Source: Methanococcoides methylutens
GTDB taxonomy: Archaea > Halobacteriota > Methanosarcinia > Methanosarcinales > Methanosarcinaceae
Length of the DNA: 64,000 nt
Direction: 5' to 3'
Assembly: GCF_000765475.1 (NCBI RefSeq)
Contig: NZ_JRHO01000014.1
Location: 389,687 to 453,686, forward strand
Both the position numbers and the translations under genes were made by a program. Position 1 is the first letter of the stretch. The number at the start of each line of letters is the position of its first letter. Below are positions 1 through 8,188 of the stretch, piece after piece. Under the pieces are notes generated by a model. It was not told the origin of the DNA and searched no databases. It saw nothing but the letters and a program-made list of their open reading frames with translations.

Positions 1-635
1 TTCTGCTGGTCATAGAACCAGTTTAGAACACGCTCATATTCAACCGGAGGAATCTCTTCATTCTCAAGGTTCTTGCCCCTGCCTGTTGGAACAAGAAGGA
101 ATATATGAAGAGCCTCTGCTCCGATCTCTGTTGCAAGATCAAGTATATCAGGGATCTCGTCAAGGTTCCTTTTTGTGACCGTGGTGTTTATCTGGAAGCC
201 AAGACCACCTTTTTTGAGATATTCGATCCCACGCATGGCACCTTCGAATGCACCGGGTACTCCACGGAACTCATCGTGTGTCTTTGCTGTCGAGCCATCA
301 ATGCTGATGCTTACTCGCTGGACACCGGCATCTTTGAGCTTTCTCACAACGTCCTCATCAAGAAGAGTACCGTTTGTGGCAAGAGCAACACGCAGACCTT
401 TGTCAGTGGCATATCTGGCAACCTCGAAAACGTCCTTTCGGGTAAGTGGTTCCCCACCAGTAATAATGAGGATAGGATCACCAATTTCTGCGACCTCGTC
501 AACGAAGTGCTTTGCTTCATATGTAGAGAGCTCACCTTCAGGTATCTCTGAGGTTGATGCACCCCTGCAATGGACACAAGAAAGATTGCAACCCCATGTC
601 AGTTCCCATGCGATAAGTCGTGGAGGTTTTACCAT
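1..635 (-). CDS. ahbD: Radical SAM heme synthase-like protein (AhbD type), C-terminus cut by window edge
   Basis: The N-terminal 211 residues are present; the rest runs off the left edge. The radical SAM cluster motif is C16-x3-C20-x2-C23 (WGCNLSCVHC), followed by the SAM-binding ITGGEP stretch and an SISIDG strand. The opening residues (MVKPPRLIAWELTWGC) are typical of AhbD, which oxidatively decarboxylates the two propionates of Fe-coproporphyrin to make heme b in the siroheme-dependent archaeal route; AhbC and other SPASM proteins are related alternatives. The ATG is preceded by AAGGAG, and a TATA-like element lies near 699-712. A CcmE gene transcribed divergently next door fits a heme and cytochrome role. 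Family call is from motif memory; the C-terminal SPASM cysteines cannot be checked here. Confidence 0.72.
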   Translation of the reverse strand, partial: MVKPPRLIAWELTWGCNLSCVHCRGASTSEIPEGELSTYEAKHFVDEVAEIGDPILIITGGEPLTRKDVFEVARYATDKGLRVALATNGTLLDEDVVRKLKDAGVQRVSISIDGSTAKTHDEFRGVPGAFEGAMRGIEYLKKGGLGFQINTTVTKRNLDEIPDILDLATEIGAEALHIFLLVPTGRGKNLENEEIPPVEYERVLNWFYDQQ

Positions 636-961
636 ATCAGACAGTTCTCCTTTATGTGATATATATAATGTAAGAGTACAATAGAACATTCGTTCAATTT
701 ACTTAAATAGTATGGCAATATACTACACAGAACCCATATTAAACCATGTCGTCAAGGCATGGATAACACATAGGAAACCATATATTTCCAACGACAAAAA
801 TCGATGCAAGGTGAACGCGCATGGCACTGGGAATACAGGCATTGCAGACAGCTTTTGTAATTACATGGATAGTGCTGATATCATACATTATTTATCTCAT
901 ATACAACCGTTCACAATTGGTTTCCAAAATTCGGAAGCTTAAATGATAAAGGTGTTTACAG
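636..961. promoter_or_regulatory. Divergent intergenic region between ahbD-like gene and ccmE
   Basis: This 326-base stretch separates two divergent genes. On the minus strand a TATA-like ACTATTTAAG lies at about 699-712 and a second AT-rich box at about 655-670. On the plus strand CATTATTTATC at about 889-900 is the best TATA for ccmE, with SD AAAGGTG near 948-954. A 76-codon open frame (712-942) has no ribosome site and no recognisable sequence, so I do not call it a gene. Confidence 0.5.
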
Positions 962-1342
962 ATGGATAAAAAACGAAAGACGATCTTCACCATAATTGCC
1001 ATTGTAGCAGTGATGACGATTGGACTCTGGGGCGTAGATGTTGAGCAAGGGTATTATATGGTATCTGATATCACAGCAGACCCACAGGAACATTTAGACC
1101 AGAAGGTCAACACCATGGGAATTGTGAAAAATGGAACCCTTAGCATTTCACCTGAAATGACCACATTCACATTGACAGATGCAGAAGATGAGAACTATGA
1201 AATAAATGTAGAATACTCTGCAGATCTTCCTGCAAACCTGGCAGAAGGAAAAAGTATCAGCCTGACAGGAACCATGGTATCTGAAACAATGATAGATGCA
1301 GAACAGATAGTCATGGGCTGTCCGTCAAAGTACTCCGAATAA
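962..1342 (+). CDS. ccmE: CcmE-like periplasmic heme chaperone, CxxxY type
   Basis: The 126-residue protein has one N-terminal membrane anchor (residues 8-24) and an OB-fold-sized beta-rich domain, as in CcmE, which binds heme covalently outside the membrane and passes it to apocytochrome c. Bacterial CcmE proteins attach heme through HxxxY; here the matching C-terminal position is C120-x3-Y124 (CPSKY), the variant known from archaea and Desulfovibrio. It is divergent from an AhbD-like heme synthase gene, which links heme production to cytochrome maturation. SD AAAGGTG precedes the ATG. A prenyl synthase gene follows 49 bp downstream and may be co-transcribed. No other ccm gene is in the window. 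Confidence 0.82.
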   Translation: MDKKRKTIFTIIAIVAVMTIGLWGVDVEQGYYMVSDITADPQEHLDQKVNTMGIVKNGTLSISPEMTTFTLTDAEDENYEINVEYSADLPANLAEGKSISLTGTMVSETMIDAEQIVMGCPSKYSE

Positions 1343-1391
1343 GAGATAAATTCCATAAAAAGAACAAAATATCCAGATATGAGGACATGCA

Positions 1392-2249
1392 ATGAACATC
1401 GAAGAATGGGAAGAATACCGACATATCAATGATTCAATGAACGATATGATCAACAGTATGGACGATTCATCCCAAATGAAATCGGTGGTCGGCCATATTT
1501 GCAGATCAGGCGGCAAGAGGGTCAGACCAATTATGCTGATGCTCTGCTCCCAAATATGCGGAAGTGATTCGGAAGAAGGAATTAATGCTGCCCTTGCGAT
1601 AGAACTTATCCACTCGGCATCCCTTATCCACGATGACATCCTTGATGAGGGAGTGATAAGGAGAGGTGTTGAATCCGCACACAAGAAATTCGGACCCGCA
1701 GCTGCAATGCTTGCAGGCGACTATATGATCTCAAAGTCCATCGAGCTTATAGCATCATATGGTGCCCCGGTAGTCAGGGCATTCGGAAGGGCAGGGATGG
1801 CAATGGCCGAAGGAGAGACCATTGACATAAAAAGCACAACCGTAACCTTCGAAGACGATAACTATTTTGACTGCATTGATAAGAAAACCGCATCCCTTTT
1901 CGCTGCAAGTGCAACCATGGGAGCTTATATTGCAGGAGCGGATGAAGCTACAGCAGAACTCTTGAAAGACTACGGAGAGAAGCTGGGAATAGCATACCAA
2001 ATAGTAGATGACATTCTGGAATATACAGAGAGTGCAGATGATAAAAGATCAGATCACGAATCCATTTCCCTGCTACAAATATATCAGAAGGACATGAGCC
2101 GGAAGCAGGCTGTCCAAAAAGCAACCGAAATTGCAATGGAATATGTGAAAATGGCAAAAGAGATACTTTCTAATTTTGAACCATCGGATTCAAGGAACAA
2201 ACTTCTTGAGATCACAGACTACATAACCATTGATATGCTTCCAAAATAA
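1392..2249 (+). CDS. Trans-polyprenyl diphosphate synthase (probable geranylfarnesyl diphosphate synthase)
   Basis: This 285-residue isoprenyl diphosphate synthase carries GGKRVRP (residues 40-46), the first aspartate-rich motif DDILD (81-85) and the second as DDILE (206-210). It condenses isopentenyl diphosphate onto an allylic diphosphate. In Methanosarcina an enzyme of this type makes the C25 chain of methanophenazine, the membrane electron carrier used by Fpo. Product length is set by residues before the first DDxxD and cannot be read with confidence; a geranylgeranyl synthase for lipids is the alternative. SD GAGG lies 7 bp upstream of the ATG. The radical SAM gene downstream is 28 bp away and the pair ends at a clear terminator. 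Confidence 0.75.
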   Translation: MNIEEWEEYRHINDSMNDMINSMDDSSQMKSVVGHICRSGGKRVRPIMLMLCSQICGSDSEEGINAALAIELIHSASLIHDDILDEGVIRRGVESAHKKFGPAAAMLAGDYMISKSIELIASYGAPVVRAFGRAGMAMAEGETIDIKSTTVTFEDDNYFDCIDKKTASLFAASATMGAYIAGADEATAELLKDYGEKLGIAYQIVDDILEYTESADDKRSDHESISLLQIYQKDMSRKQAVQKATEIAMEYVKMAKEILSNFEPSDSRNKLLEITDYITIDMLPK

Positions 2250-2277
2250 AATTAGTCATAACGACCCAGGTGAGGAT

Positions 2278-3471
2278 ATGCGGGTATATGAAAAATCAGT
2301 AATCAAAGTAAACGCAAGTACAGAGAACGGAAAGGTCGTTCTGGACATAGAAGGACCCCTTTCAGCAGTCGCAAGCCCGGTTATCAAAAGGATCAATAAG
2401 ATATTCCAGGAAGAAAAACCCATCAGAGCAGATGAGGAGAACATCATTTTTTCCACATGGTCCCCTCCAATACCAAGCACTGCCTTCAACAGGCTTATAA
2501 GTGCACAGATCGGAGCTATCATGAAAAAGAGAATCCCCGACCAGTTCTCGATCGGGATCACTGATAAATGTCCATACAATTGCATTCACTGTGGTGCTGC
2601 AGGAATCGTTGCAGACCCTGAACTTAGTATCGAGGAGATCAACAGGGCAGTAGGAGAGGCCATTGAACTTGGCACCTATTCGGTACAATTCGATGGTGGC
2701 GAAACAATGCTCAGAAGTGACATTGCAGAAATGGTTGCCAGTGTAGATAAGACAAGGGCCATTGCAACATGTTTCACATCCGGTTTCAGGCTGACACCTG
2801 AAAGAGCACAGGACCTTAAGAATGCCGGTCTTTTTGCAACACATATTAGCATTGATAGCCCATTTGAAAGCGAGCATGATCGCGTTCGTGGAAGAGAGGG
2901 AGCATACCAGAATGCAATGGACGGAATTCAGAATAGTCTTGATGCAGGCATCCTGACAGATATGTTCGTCGTGGTCTCCCCGGACAATATTGACGACCTC
3001 GAAGATTTCTATGGCCTGGCAGAGAGCCTTGGGATGCATGAGATGTCCATTTACGAGATCATCGCTGTTGGCAGATGGCTTGAGCGCGAAGATGAGACGA
3101 TCAGCCAGAAGGATGTTTCAAGGCTGGAGAAGTTCCAGAAAGGAAAGAATATGGCAGCAGATGGACCAAGAGTTACAGCATTCCCTTATTTCATGGGACC
3201 TGACCAGTTTGGCTGCTTTGCCGGCAGAAGATGGATCCACGTGACATCCGGTGGTGACGTCATGCCTTGCGCTTACACTCCGCTTGCATTTGGCAATATA
3301 AGAGAGGATTCTCTTGCAGATATATGGAAGCGTATGGGCAAACACAGTGCATACAAAGGTTCTGCAGAGTATTGCATGATGCGAAACCCGGAATTCAGGA
3401 AGGAATATATCCATACGATCCCCAAGGATGCAAATATACCTTTAAGGATCGACCTCCAGGAAAAGAACTGA
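2278..3471 (+). CDS. Radical SAM/SPASM-like protein paired with prenyl synthase
   Basis: The 397-residue protein has the radical SAM motif C98-x3-C102-x2-C105 (KCPYNCIHC), a DGGE glycine-rich stretch and HISID in the barrel. A C-terminal segment with GCFAGRR, MPCAYTP, GNIREDSLADIW and EYCMMRNP carries extra cysteines arranged like a SPASM or twitch auxiliary cluster. The start chosen is the ATG after AGGTGAGG; an upstream in-frame ATG at 2230 lies inside the preceding gene and has no SD. The substrate is unknown. Co-transcription with a long-chain prenyl synthase suggests a step in methanophenazine or another prenylated cofactor, which is inference only. Confidence 0.72.
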   Translation: MRVYEKSVIKVNASTENGKVVLDIEGPLSAVASPVIKRINKIFQEEKPIRADEENIIFSTWSPPIPSTAFNRLISAQIGAIMKKRIPDQFSIGITDKCPYNCIHCGAAGIVADPELSIEEINRAVGEAIELGTYSVQFDGGETMLRSDIAEMVASVDKTRAIATCFTSGFRLTPERAQDLKNAGLFATHISIDSPFESEHDRVRGREGAYQNAMDGIQNSLDAGILTDMFVVVSPDNIDDLEDFYGLAESLGMHEMSIYEIIAVGRWLEREDETISQKDVSRLEKFQKGKNMAADGPRVTAFPYFMGPDQFGCFAGRRWIHVTSGGDVMPCAYTPLAFGNIREDSLADIWKRMGKHSAYKGSAEYCMMRNPEFRKEYIHTIPKDANIPLRIDLQEKN

Positions 3472-3513
3472 ATATAATTTCACACCCATATCAAGAGACA
3501 GGCGTCTCAATAA

Positions 3514-3569
3514 AAGTTCTGACAAGTTGAGCATCAGGCTTACAGATAGTCAGAACTTAAGTCTTTTTT
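3514..3569 (+). terminator. Hairpin plus T-run terminator before the ATP synthase operon
   Basis: Perfect 10-bp arms AAGTTCTGAC (3514-3523) and GTCAGAACTT (3549-3558) enclose a 25-nt loop and are followed by TCTTTTTT (3562-3569). A shorter hairpin GAGAC-aggc-GTCTC lies just upstream at 3495-3508. Together they should end the prenyl synthase/radical SAM transcript and insulate the aha promoter. Confidence 0.75.
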
Positions 3570-3619
3570 GCAAATATCCATTATAAATTATTAACATTTC
3601 CGCAATCAGAAAGACGGAA

Positions 3620-3640
3620 CCGAATAACTTATATGCATGC
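3620..3640 (+). promoter_or_regulatory. Probable TATA/BRE promoter of the aha operon
   Basis: CGAATAACTTATATGC has a BRE-like purine/A stretch followed by TTATATG. It would place the start site near 3658 and give a leader of about 43 nt with SD GAGG at 3691-3694. A second AT-rich box at 3675-3690 is too close to the ATG to act as the TATA of a leadered mRNA. Confidence 0.5.
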
Positions 3641-3700
3641 TTGCTATAGGGGTGAGTAAATCGCGCTAAGTAAACAGTATATAATATATTGAGGATTTAT

Positions 3701-4027
3701 ATGGCCAAAGACAAAATATTATCCGAAATAAAAAAAGCAGAACAAAGTGCGGCCAAAATGGTGGAGGAAGGGCTCAAAAACAAGAGCGAGCATATAATGA
3801 ATGCTCGTGCTGAAGCCAGAGAGATCATCAAAGAGGCAGAAACTGATGCGACAAAGTCCGCACAGAGTGCACTAAGATCTGCTGAAGAAACAATCAAACA
3901 GGAAACTGAAGAGATTATCACTAACGGTAACGCTGCAGCTGGAGACATTAGTCAAAAGGCTGAAGCTAACGTTCAAAAAGCCGTTGAGAATTTAACAACA
4001 GAATTCGAGAGGGCAATTCATGCTTAA
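3701..4027 (+). CDS. ahaH: A-type ATP synthase subunit H
   Basis: This 108-residue protein is almost entirely charged coiled coil rich in Ala, Glu and Lys, as expected of subunit H. Subunit H pairs with subunit E to form the peripheral stalks that hold the catalytic head still against the rotor. The ATG at 3701 is taken because SD GAGG lies 6 bp upstream; an in-frame upstream start would occupy the ribosome site. It is the first gene of the ten-gene aha operon and its last codons overlap ahaI by 8 bp, suggesting translational coupling. Confidence 0.9.
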   Translation: MAKDKILSEIKKAEQSAAKMVEEGLKNKSEHIMNARAEAREIIKEAETDATKSAQSALRSAEETIKQETEEIITNGNAAAGDISQKAEANVQKAVENLTTEFERAIHA

Positions 4028-5960
4028 GCCAAAACAGATGAGTCGTGCCGTCATTGTAGGCCACAAGGACATCATGGAAGAAACCATTGAAGCTCTTCAT
4101 AGCAGCAATCTTTTCCACCTTGAGGATTACAATGAGGACGGTTCCGGACTCAAACTTGGCAGACCTTTCGAAAACGCAGGTGATGTTTCTAAGAAGCTTA
4201 TTCAGTTAAGATCGATCTCATCCTTCCTTGGTGTAAAAAAATCAGATGCACCTAAGCAGAAGGTTAACTCTGTTTTAAACGACCTTGAATCCAAACTTGA
4301 TAAACTGGATGAAGAGGTTAGTGAAAAAACAGAAAAACGGTCTGAACTGCAATCACGATTAAAGGAACTTGAAACACTGGCGAAAGACCTTGCGCCATTC
4401 TCAGCAATTCCAATAGAGATGGAATTGTACCGCAATTATGAGAGCATCGCAGTCTTTGCAGGTACTGTCAAGGAAAATGTCGGTCCTGCCATCTCAAAGG
4501 TTACATCGACCTACGAGATGGAATATGACCAGAATTCCGGAACTGTAGTATTGTTTGTCAAGAAAGAGGATGAAGCAACCGTTTCAGAAATACTTTCAAA
4601 CTTTGAGTTCAGAGAACTTAGGATCCCTGAATCAAATGGCACTCCACAAACATTACTTGCAGGCATTACAAAGGAAGAAGTAGACATCCAGAAACAGATC
4701 GAAGCACTGGAAACAGATGTATCATCGATCAAAGAGAAATATTCTGAGTTTATACTTGCCAGTGAAGAACTGCTTACTATCGAATCCGAAAAAGCAGAAG
4801 CTCCCGTCAAAGTTGCGACATCTGAGCACACATTCATGATAGATGGATGGGTACCGGAAGATGGCGTTGCAGGACTTGAGAACATCGTAAACACTGCAAC
4901 AAACGGACGAGCTTTTGTATCAGTACAAAAAATCACAACGGCAGATACGGACATCATACCAATCGAGTATGACAATCCAAAGGTCACAAGACCATTCCAG
5001 GAAATAATGGATCTTTATGCCCGTCCAAAGTACAAGGAGATCGACCCAACTGCACTGATATTCATATCATTCCCACTTTTCTATGGAATGATCCTTGGTG
5101 ATATCGGATACGCATTGATCCTTCTGACACTTGCTCTGGGAATAAAGAAGATGGTCAAGTCAGATGCTGTGAAGCCTTTGATGAACGTGCTTATCTACTG
5201 TCAGATATCAACATTTTTATTTGGTATTCTTTACGGTGAGTTCCTTGGATTCCCACTTGCAAGTCTTCACACCGATCACGGCACTATTCCCGGATTAATA
5301 GCAGGATTTGAAACAGTAACACTTTTCACATCCCCTATAGCTGGAGAATTGGTCACATATCCGATCCACAGAACACACATGATCATGACAATGATCGCTG
5401 CAACAGCACTTGTCGGTGTGCTCCACATCAACTTCGGATATTTGGTTGGATTCGTAAACGAAAACCGAAAACACGGTTTCGCTGCAGCAATGTTTGAAAA
5501 GGGTAGCTGGATCGTAGTAGAACTTGGAATAATCTTAGCAGTACTCGGTTACACTGGTACCGCACCCACACAAATAATAGGTATAATAGTGTTCCTTATA
5601 GGATTCGTCATGCTCGTTAAAGGAGAAGGTGTAAAAGGACCTATTGAATTACCCGCACTTTTAAGTAATGCACTTTCCTACACTCGTTTAATAGCAGTAG
5701 GATTGTCATCAATTTATATTGCATCTACTGTCAATCTCATAGCTTTTGATATGATCTTGCCACAAGGCGGCATCATAGCAGCAGTAGGTGCAATATTAGT
5801 ATTCATATTCGGACATGCGTTAAACACAGTCCTGAGTATAATAGCCCCTGGATTACATGCACTCAGGTTGCAGTATGTAGAGTTTTTCGGTAAATTCTAC
5901 GAAGGTGGCGGAAGAAAATACAACCCATTCGGTTATATAAGAAAATACACGGAGGAATGA
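4020..5960 (+). CDS. ahaI: A-type ATP synthase subunit I (a-subunit)
   Basis: At 646 residues it has the family layout: an N-terminal cytoplasmic half of about 340 residues with long coiled coils that contacts the E/H stalks, then a C-terminal membrane half with seven to eight helices. The membrane half forms the ion half-channels against the c-ring. Arginine-containing helix residues such as SYTRLIAVGLSS near the C-terminal third fit the essential Arg that faces the c-subunit carboxylate. The start overlaps the end of ahaH. Full length and undisturbed. Confidence 0.95.
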   Translation: MLKPKQMSRAVIVGHKDIMEETIEALHSSNLFHLEDYNEDGSGLKLGRPFENAGDVSKKLIQLRSISSFLGVKKSDAPKQKVNSVLNDLESKLDKLDEEVSEKTEKRSELQSRLKELETLAKDLAPFSAIPIEMELYRNYESIAVFAGTVKENVGPAISKVTSTYEMEYDQNSGTVVLFVKKEDEATVSEILSNFEFRELRIPESNGTPQTLLAGITKEEVDIQKQIEALETDVSSIKEKYSEFILASEELLTIESEKAEAPVKVATSEHTFMIDGWVPEDGVAGLENIVNTATNGRAFVSVQKITTADTDIIPIEYDNPKVTRPFQEIMDLYARPKYKEIDPTALIFISFPLFYGMILGDIGYALILLTLALGIKKMVKSDAVKPLMNVLIYCQISTFLFGILYGEFLGFPLASLHTDHGTIPGLIAGFETVTLFTSPIAGELVTYPIHRTHMIMTMIAATALVGVLHINFGYLVGFVNENRKHGFAAAMFEKGSWIVVELGIILAVLGYTGTAPTQIIGIIVFLIGFVMLVKGEGVKGPIELPALLSNALSYTRLIAVGLSSIYIASTVNLIAFDMILPQGGIIAAVGAILVFIFGHALNTVLSIIAPGLHALRLQYVEFFGKFYEGGGRKYNPFGYIRKYTEE

Positions 5961-5964
5961 ATAA

Positions 5965-6204
<240 letters not shown>

Positions 6205-6207
6205 GTT

Positions 6208-6238
6208 AATTTAAGAGCAAATTTATTGCTCTTAAATT
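6208..6238 (+). promoter_or_regulatory. Perfect 13-bp stem-loop between ahaK and ahaE
   Basis: AATTTAAGAGCAA (6208-6220) and TTGCTCTTAAATT (6226-6238) are exact complements around a five-base ATTTA loop. It starts four bases after the ahaK stop, in the longest gap of the operon body (52 bp). There is no T-run after it, so full termination is unlikely. A role in mRNA processing, 3' protection of an ahaHIK segment or partial read-through would raise c-subunit output over the single-copy subunits downstream. Confidence 0.7.
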
Positions 6239-6256
6239 CTTTGAAGGTGTCAGAGC

Positions 6257-6808
6257 ATGGGACTCGAAACAGTTATTAAAGATATCATGGATGCCGCACA
6301 GGCAGAAGTAACCATGATCAATGCAGGTGCTGATTCAGAAGTATCACAGATACTTGATGAAGCAAGGCAGACTGCAAAGAATATCATGGGCGACCGCTTG
6401 GCAAAAGCAGAAGATGATATCAAAAGATTACGTCAGCAAGAGACATCCAGTGCAAACCTTGAAGTCAAGCGTGCAATGCTTAATGCCCGCAAAGAAGTCC
6501 TTGATAAAGTATACAACAATGCAGTAGAGTCAATTGTATCTCTCCCTGCTGAAAAACAGGAAGAGTTGTTGAAAGCCATCATTGAAGAAAATGAAGGTAA
6601 CGGCAGCAAAATATATTCTAACAAAGACTCTGAGGAACTTGTCCGAAAACTCTCTTCATTGGAATATGCCGGCAATGTCGATTGTATTGGTGGCGTAGTC
6701 ATTGAGAACAATGATGGAACAGTTCGTCTGGATTATACATATGACATAATCTTGAAGAATGTTAATGAGCAATCATTGAAACAAACATCTGATATTTTGT
6801 TCGGGTGA
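6257..6808 (+). CDS. ahaE: A-type ATP synthase subunit E
   Basis: This 183-residue protein has an N-terminal coiled-coil half (about residues 1-100) and a globular C-terminal half, the standard subunit E plan. It pairs with subunit H in the peripheral stalks and caps the A/B head. SD GAAGGTGTCAGAGC lies before the ATG. It is the first gene after the intercistronic hairpin. Full length for the family. Confidence 0.92.
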   Translation: MGLETVIKDIMDAAQAEVTMINAGADSEVSQILDEARQTAKNIMGDRLAKAEDDIKRLRQQETSSANLEVKRAMLNARKEVLDKVYNNAVESIVSLPAEKQEELLKAIIEENEGNGSKIYSNKDSEELVRKLSSLEYAGNVDCIGGVVIENNDGTVRLDYTYDIILKNVNEQSLKQTSDILFG

Positions 6809-6815
6809 TATCCAA

Positions 6816-7889
6816 ATGCGGCTTTTGCAAAAATTTAAAAAGAAAAGTAGTCCGAATCATAGCGGAAGTGGCTCCAATTATGCTTATGTGACAGCACGTG
6901 TTCGGGCGATGAAGAGCAATCTTCTTCCAAAGGAGACATATCCACGACTTATGAACATGGGCATTGATGAGATCACACGTTTCATCGAAGAATCACAATA
7001 TAAGCAGGATGTCGACGAACTGGCAAGAGTATATGACGGCGTGGATCTGTTTGAGCATGCATTGAACAGAAACCTGGGCGTCACTTTTAGAAAGATTATC
7101 AACATTTCAGAAGGCGAGTTGAACTATCTTATCTCAGAATATTTAAGAAAATATGACATATGGAGCATCAAAACGATCCTACGTGGAAAGTATTGTAATG
7201 CATCATTAGAAGAGATAAATGATAGTCTCGTATCAGCCGGACAACTGTCTTATACATTTTTGTCAAGCCTTGCAGAAAAAGAATCCTATGAAAGTGTCAT
7301 TGATGCTCTCAGTGGAACCGATTATTACCCGATATTAAAAGGATATGATGGGACAAACCTCTCTGCTATTGAAAATCAGCTTGACAAGGAGTACTATAAC
7401 GGACTGTTCAATGCGATCGGCAATCCAGGTTCCAATGACCGTAAGCTGTTCTCAAAGTTCATCCGCACAGAGATCGACATAAAGAATCTCAGTACACTCT
7501 TTAGATTAAAGAAAGCAGATGTCAGCGAAGACGAAATTGCAGACCTCATTCTTGATGGTGGTCTTCATTTGAGTATGAGAGAGATCGAAAAGCTATTGCC
7601 TCTTCCTTTCAGTGAATTTATCAATTCACTTGAAAAATATCCATATTGGGAAGATATCTCTGGCATAGTGAGCCCGGAAATGGATTCACTGGTAGATCTG
7701 GAAACTCAACTTACAAGACACAGCATCAAATCCGCTGCAAGCTTTTCACATGTGTATCCACTATCCATTGTTCCGATCATGGACTATGTCCTGAACAAGA
7801 AGAATGAAGTGAACAACCTACGCATCATACTGCGTGGAAAAGCAGCGAATCTTGATGAGGAAATAATCAGGAACCAGTTGGTGATCTAA
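6816..7889 (+). CDS. ahaC: A-type ATP synthase subunit C
   Basis: The 357-residue, largely helical protein matches subunit C (the V-type d-subunit fold), the funnel that sits on the c-ring and couples it to the central stalk. Recognisable stretches are [17 protein letters not shown] near the N-terminus, [14 protein letters not shown] and the C-terminal [14 protein letters not shown]. Its stop overlaps the ahaF start as TAATG. Confidence 0.92.
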   Translation: MRLLQKFKKKSSPNHSGSGSNYAYVTARVRAMKSNLLPKETYPRLMNMGIDEITRFIEESQYKQDVDELARVYDGVDLFEHALNRNLGVTFRKIINISEGELNYLISEYLRKYDIWSIKTILRGKYCNASLEEINDSLVSAGQLSYTFLSSLAEKESYESVIDALSGTDYYPILKGYDGTNLSAIENQLDKEYYNGLFNAIGNPGSNDRKLFSKFIRTEIDIKNLSTLFRLKKADVSEDEIADLILDGGLHLSMREIEKLLPLPFSEFINSLEKYPYWEDISGIVSPEMDSLVDLETQLTRHSIKSAASFSHVYPLSIVPIMDYVLNKKNEVNNLRIILRGKAANLDEEIIRNQLVI

Positions 7890-8188
7890 TGGAATTAGCA
7901 GTAGTAGGTAGCAGCGAGTTTGTTACAGGATTCAGGCTGGCTGGTGTCAAAAAAATATATGAAGCCAAAGATGATGAACTGGAATCCATGGTCAAAAAGG
8001 TCCTCGAAGATTCCGAGGTTGGAATTTTTGTCATGCATGGCGATGATGTTAATAAGCTACCGGAAATTTTGAGAGACACTCTAAGTGAGTCTGTTGAGCC
8101 AACAGTCGTTACTCTCGGAGGAACTGGTGAAAGCTCAAACTTAAGGGAAAAAATAAAACAATCGGTAGGTGTAGATCTGTGGAAGTAA
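7889..8188 (+). CDS. ahaF: A-type ATP synthase subunit F
   Basis: Subunit F, 99 residues, is a small Rossmann-like protein of the central rotor stalk together with subunit D. The opening [19 protein letters not shown] is characteristic. It overlaps ahaC by one base upstream and ahaA by ten bases downstream, so translation of C, F and A is probably coupled. Confidence 0.92.
   Translation: MELAVVGSSEFVTGFRLAGVKKIYEAKDDELESMVKKVLEDSEVGIFVMHGDDVNKLPEILRDTLSESVEPTVVTLGGTGESSNLREKIKQSVGVDLWK

Noticed and set aside
105-684. Two plus-strand open frames over the ahbD-like gene
   Set aside because: They are antisense shadows of a minus-strand radical SAM gene with a clear CxxxCxxC motif and SD.
712-942. 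76-codon open frame upstream of ccmE
   Set aside because: No ribosome site, no recognisable motif, and it covers the promoter elements of both flanking genes.
3672-3690. AT-rich box just before ahaH as the main TATA
   Set aside because: It would put the start inside the coding region; the box at 3620-3640 gives a usable leader with SD.
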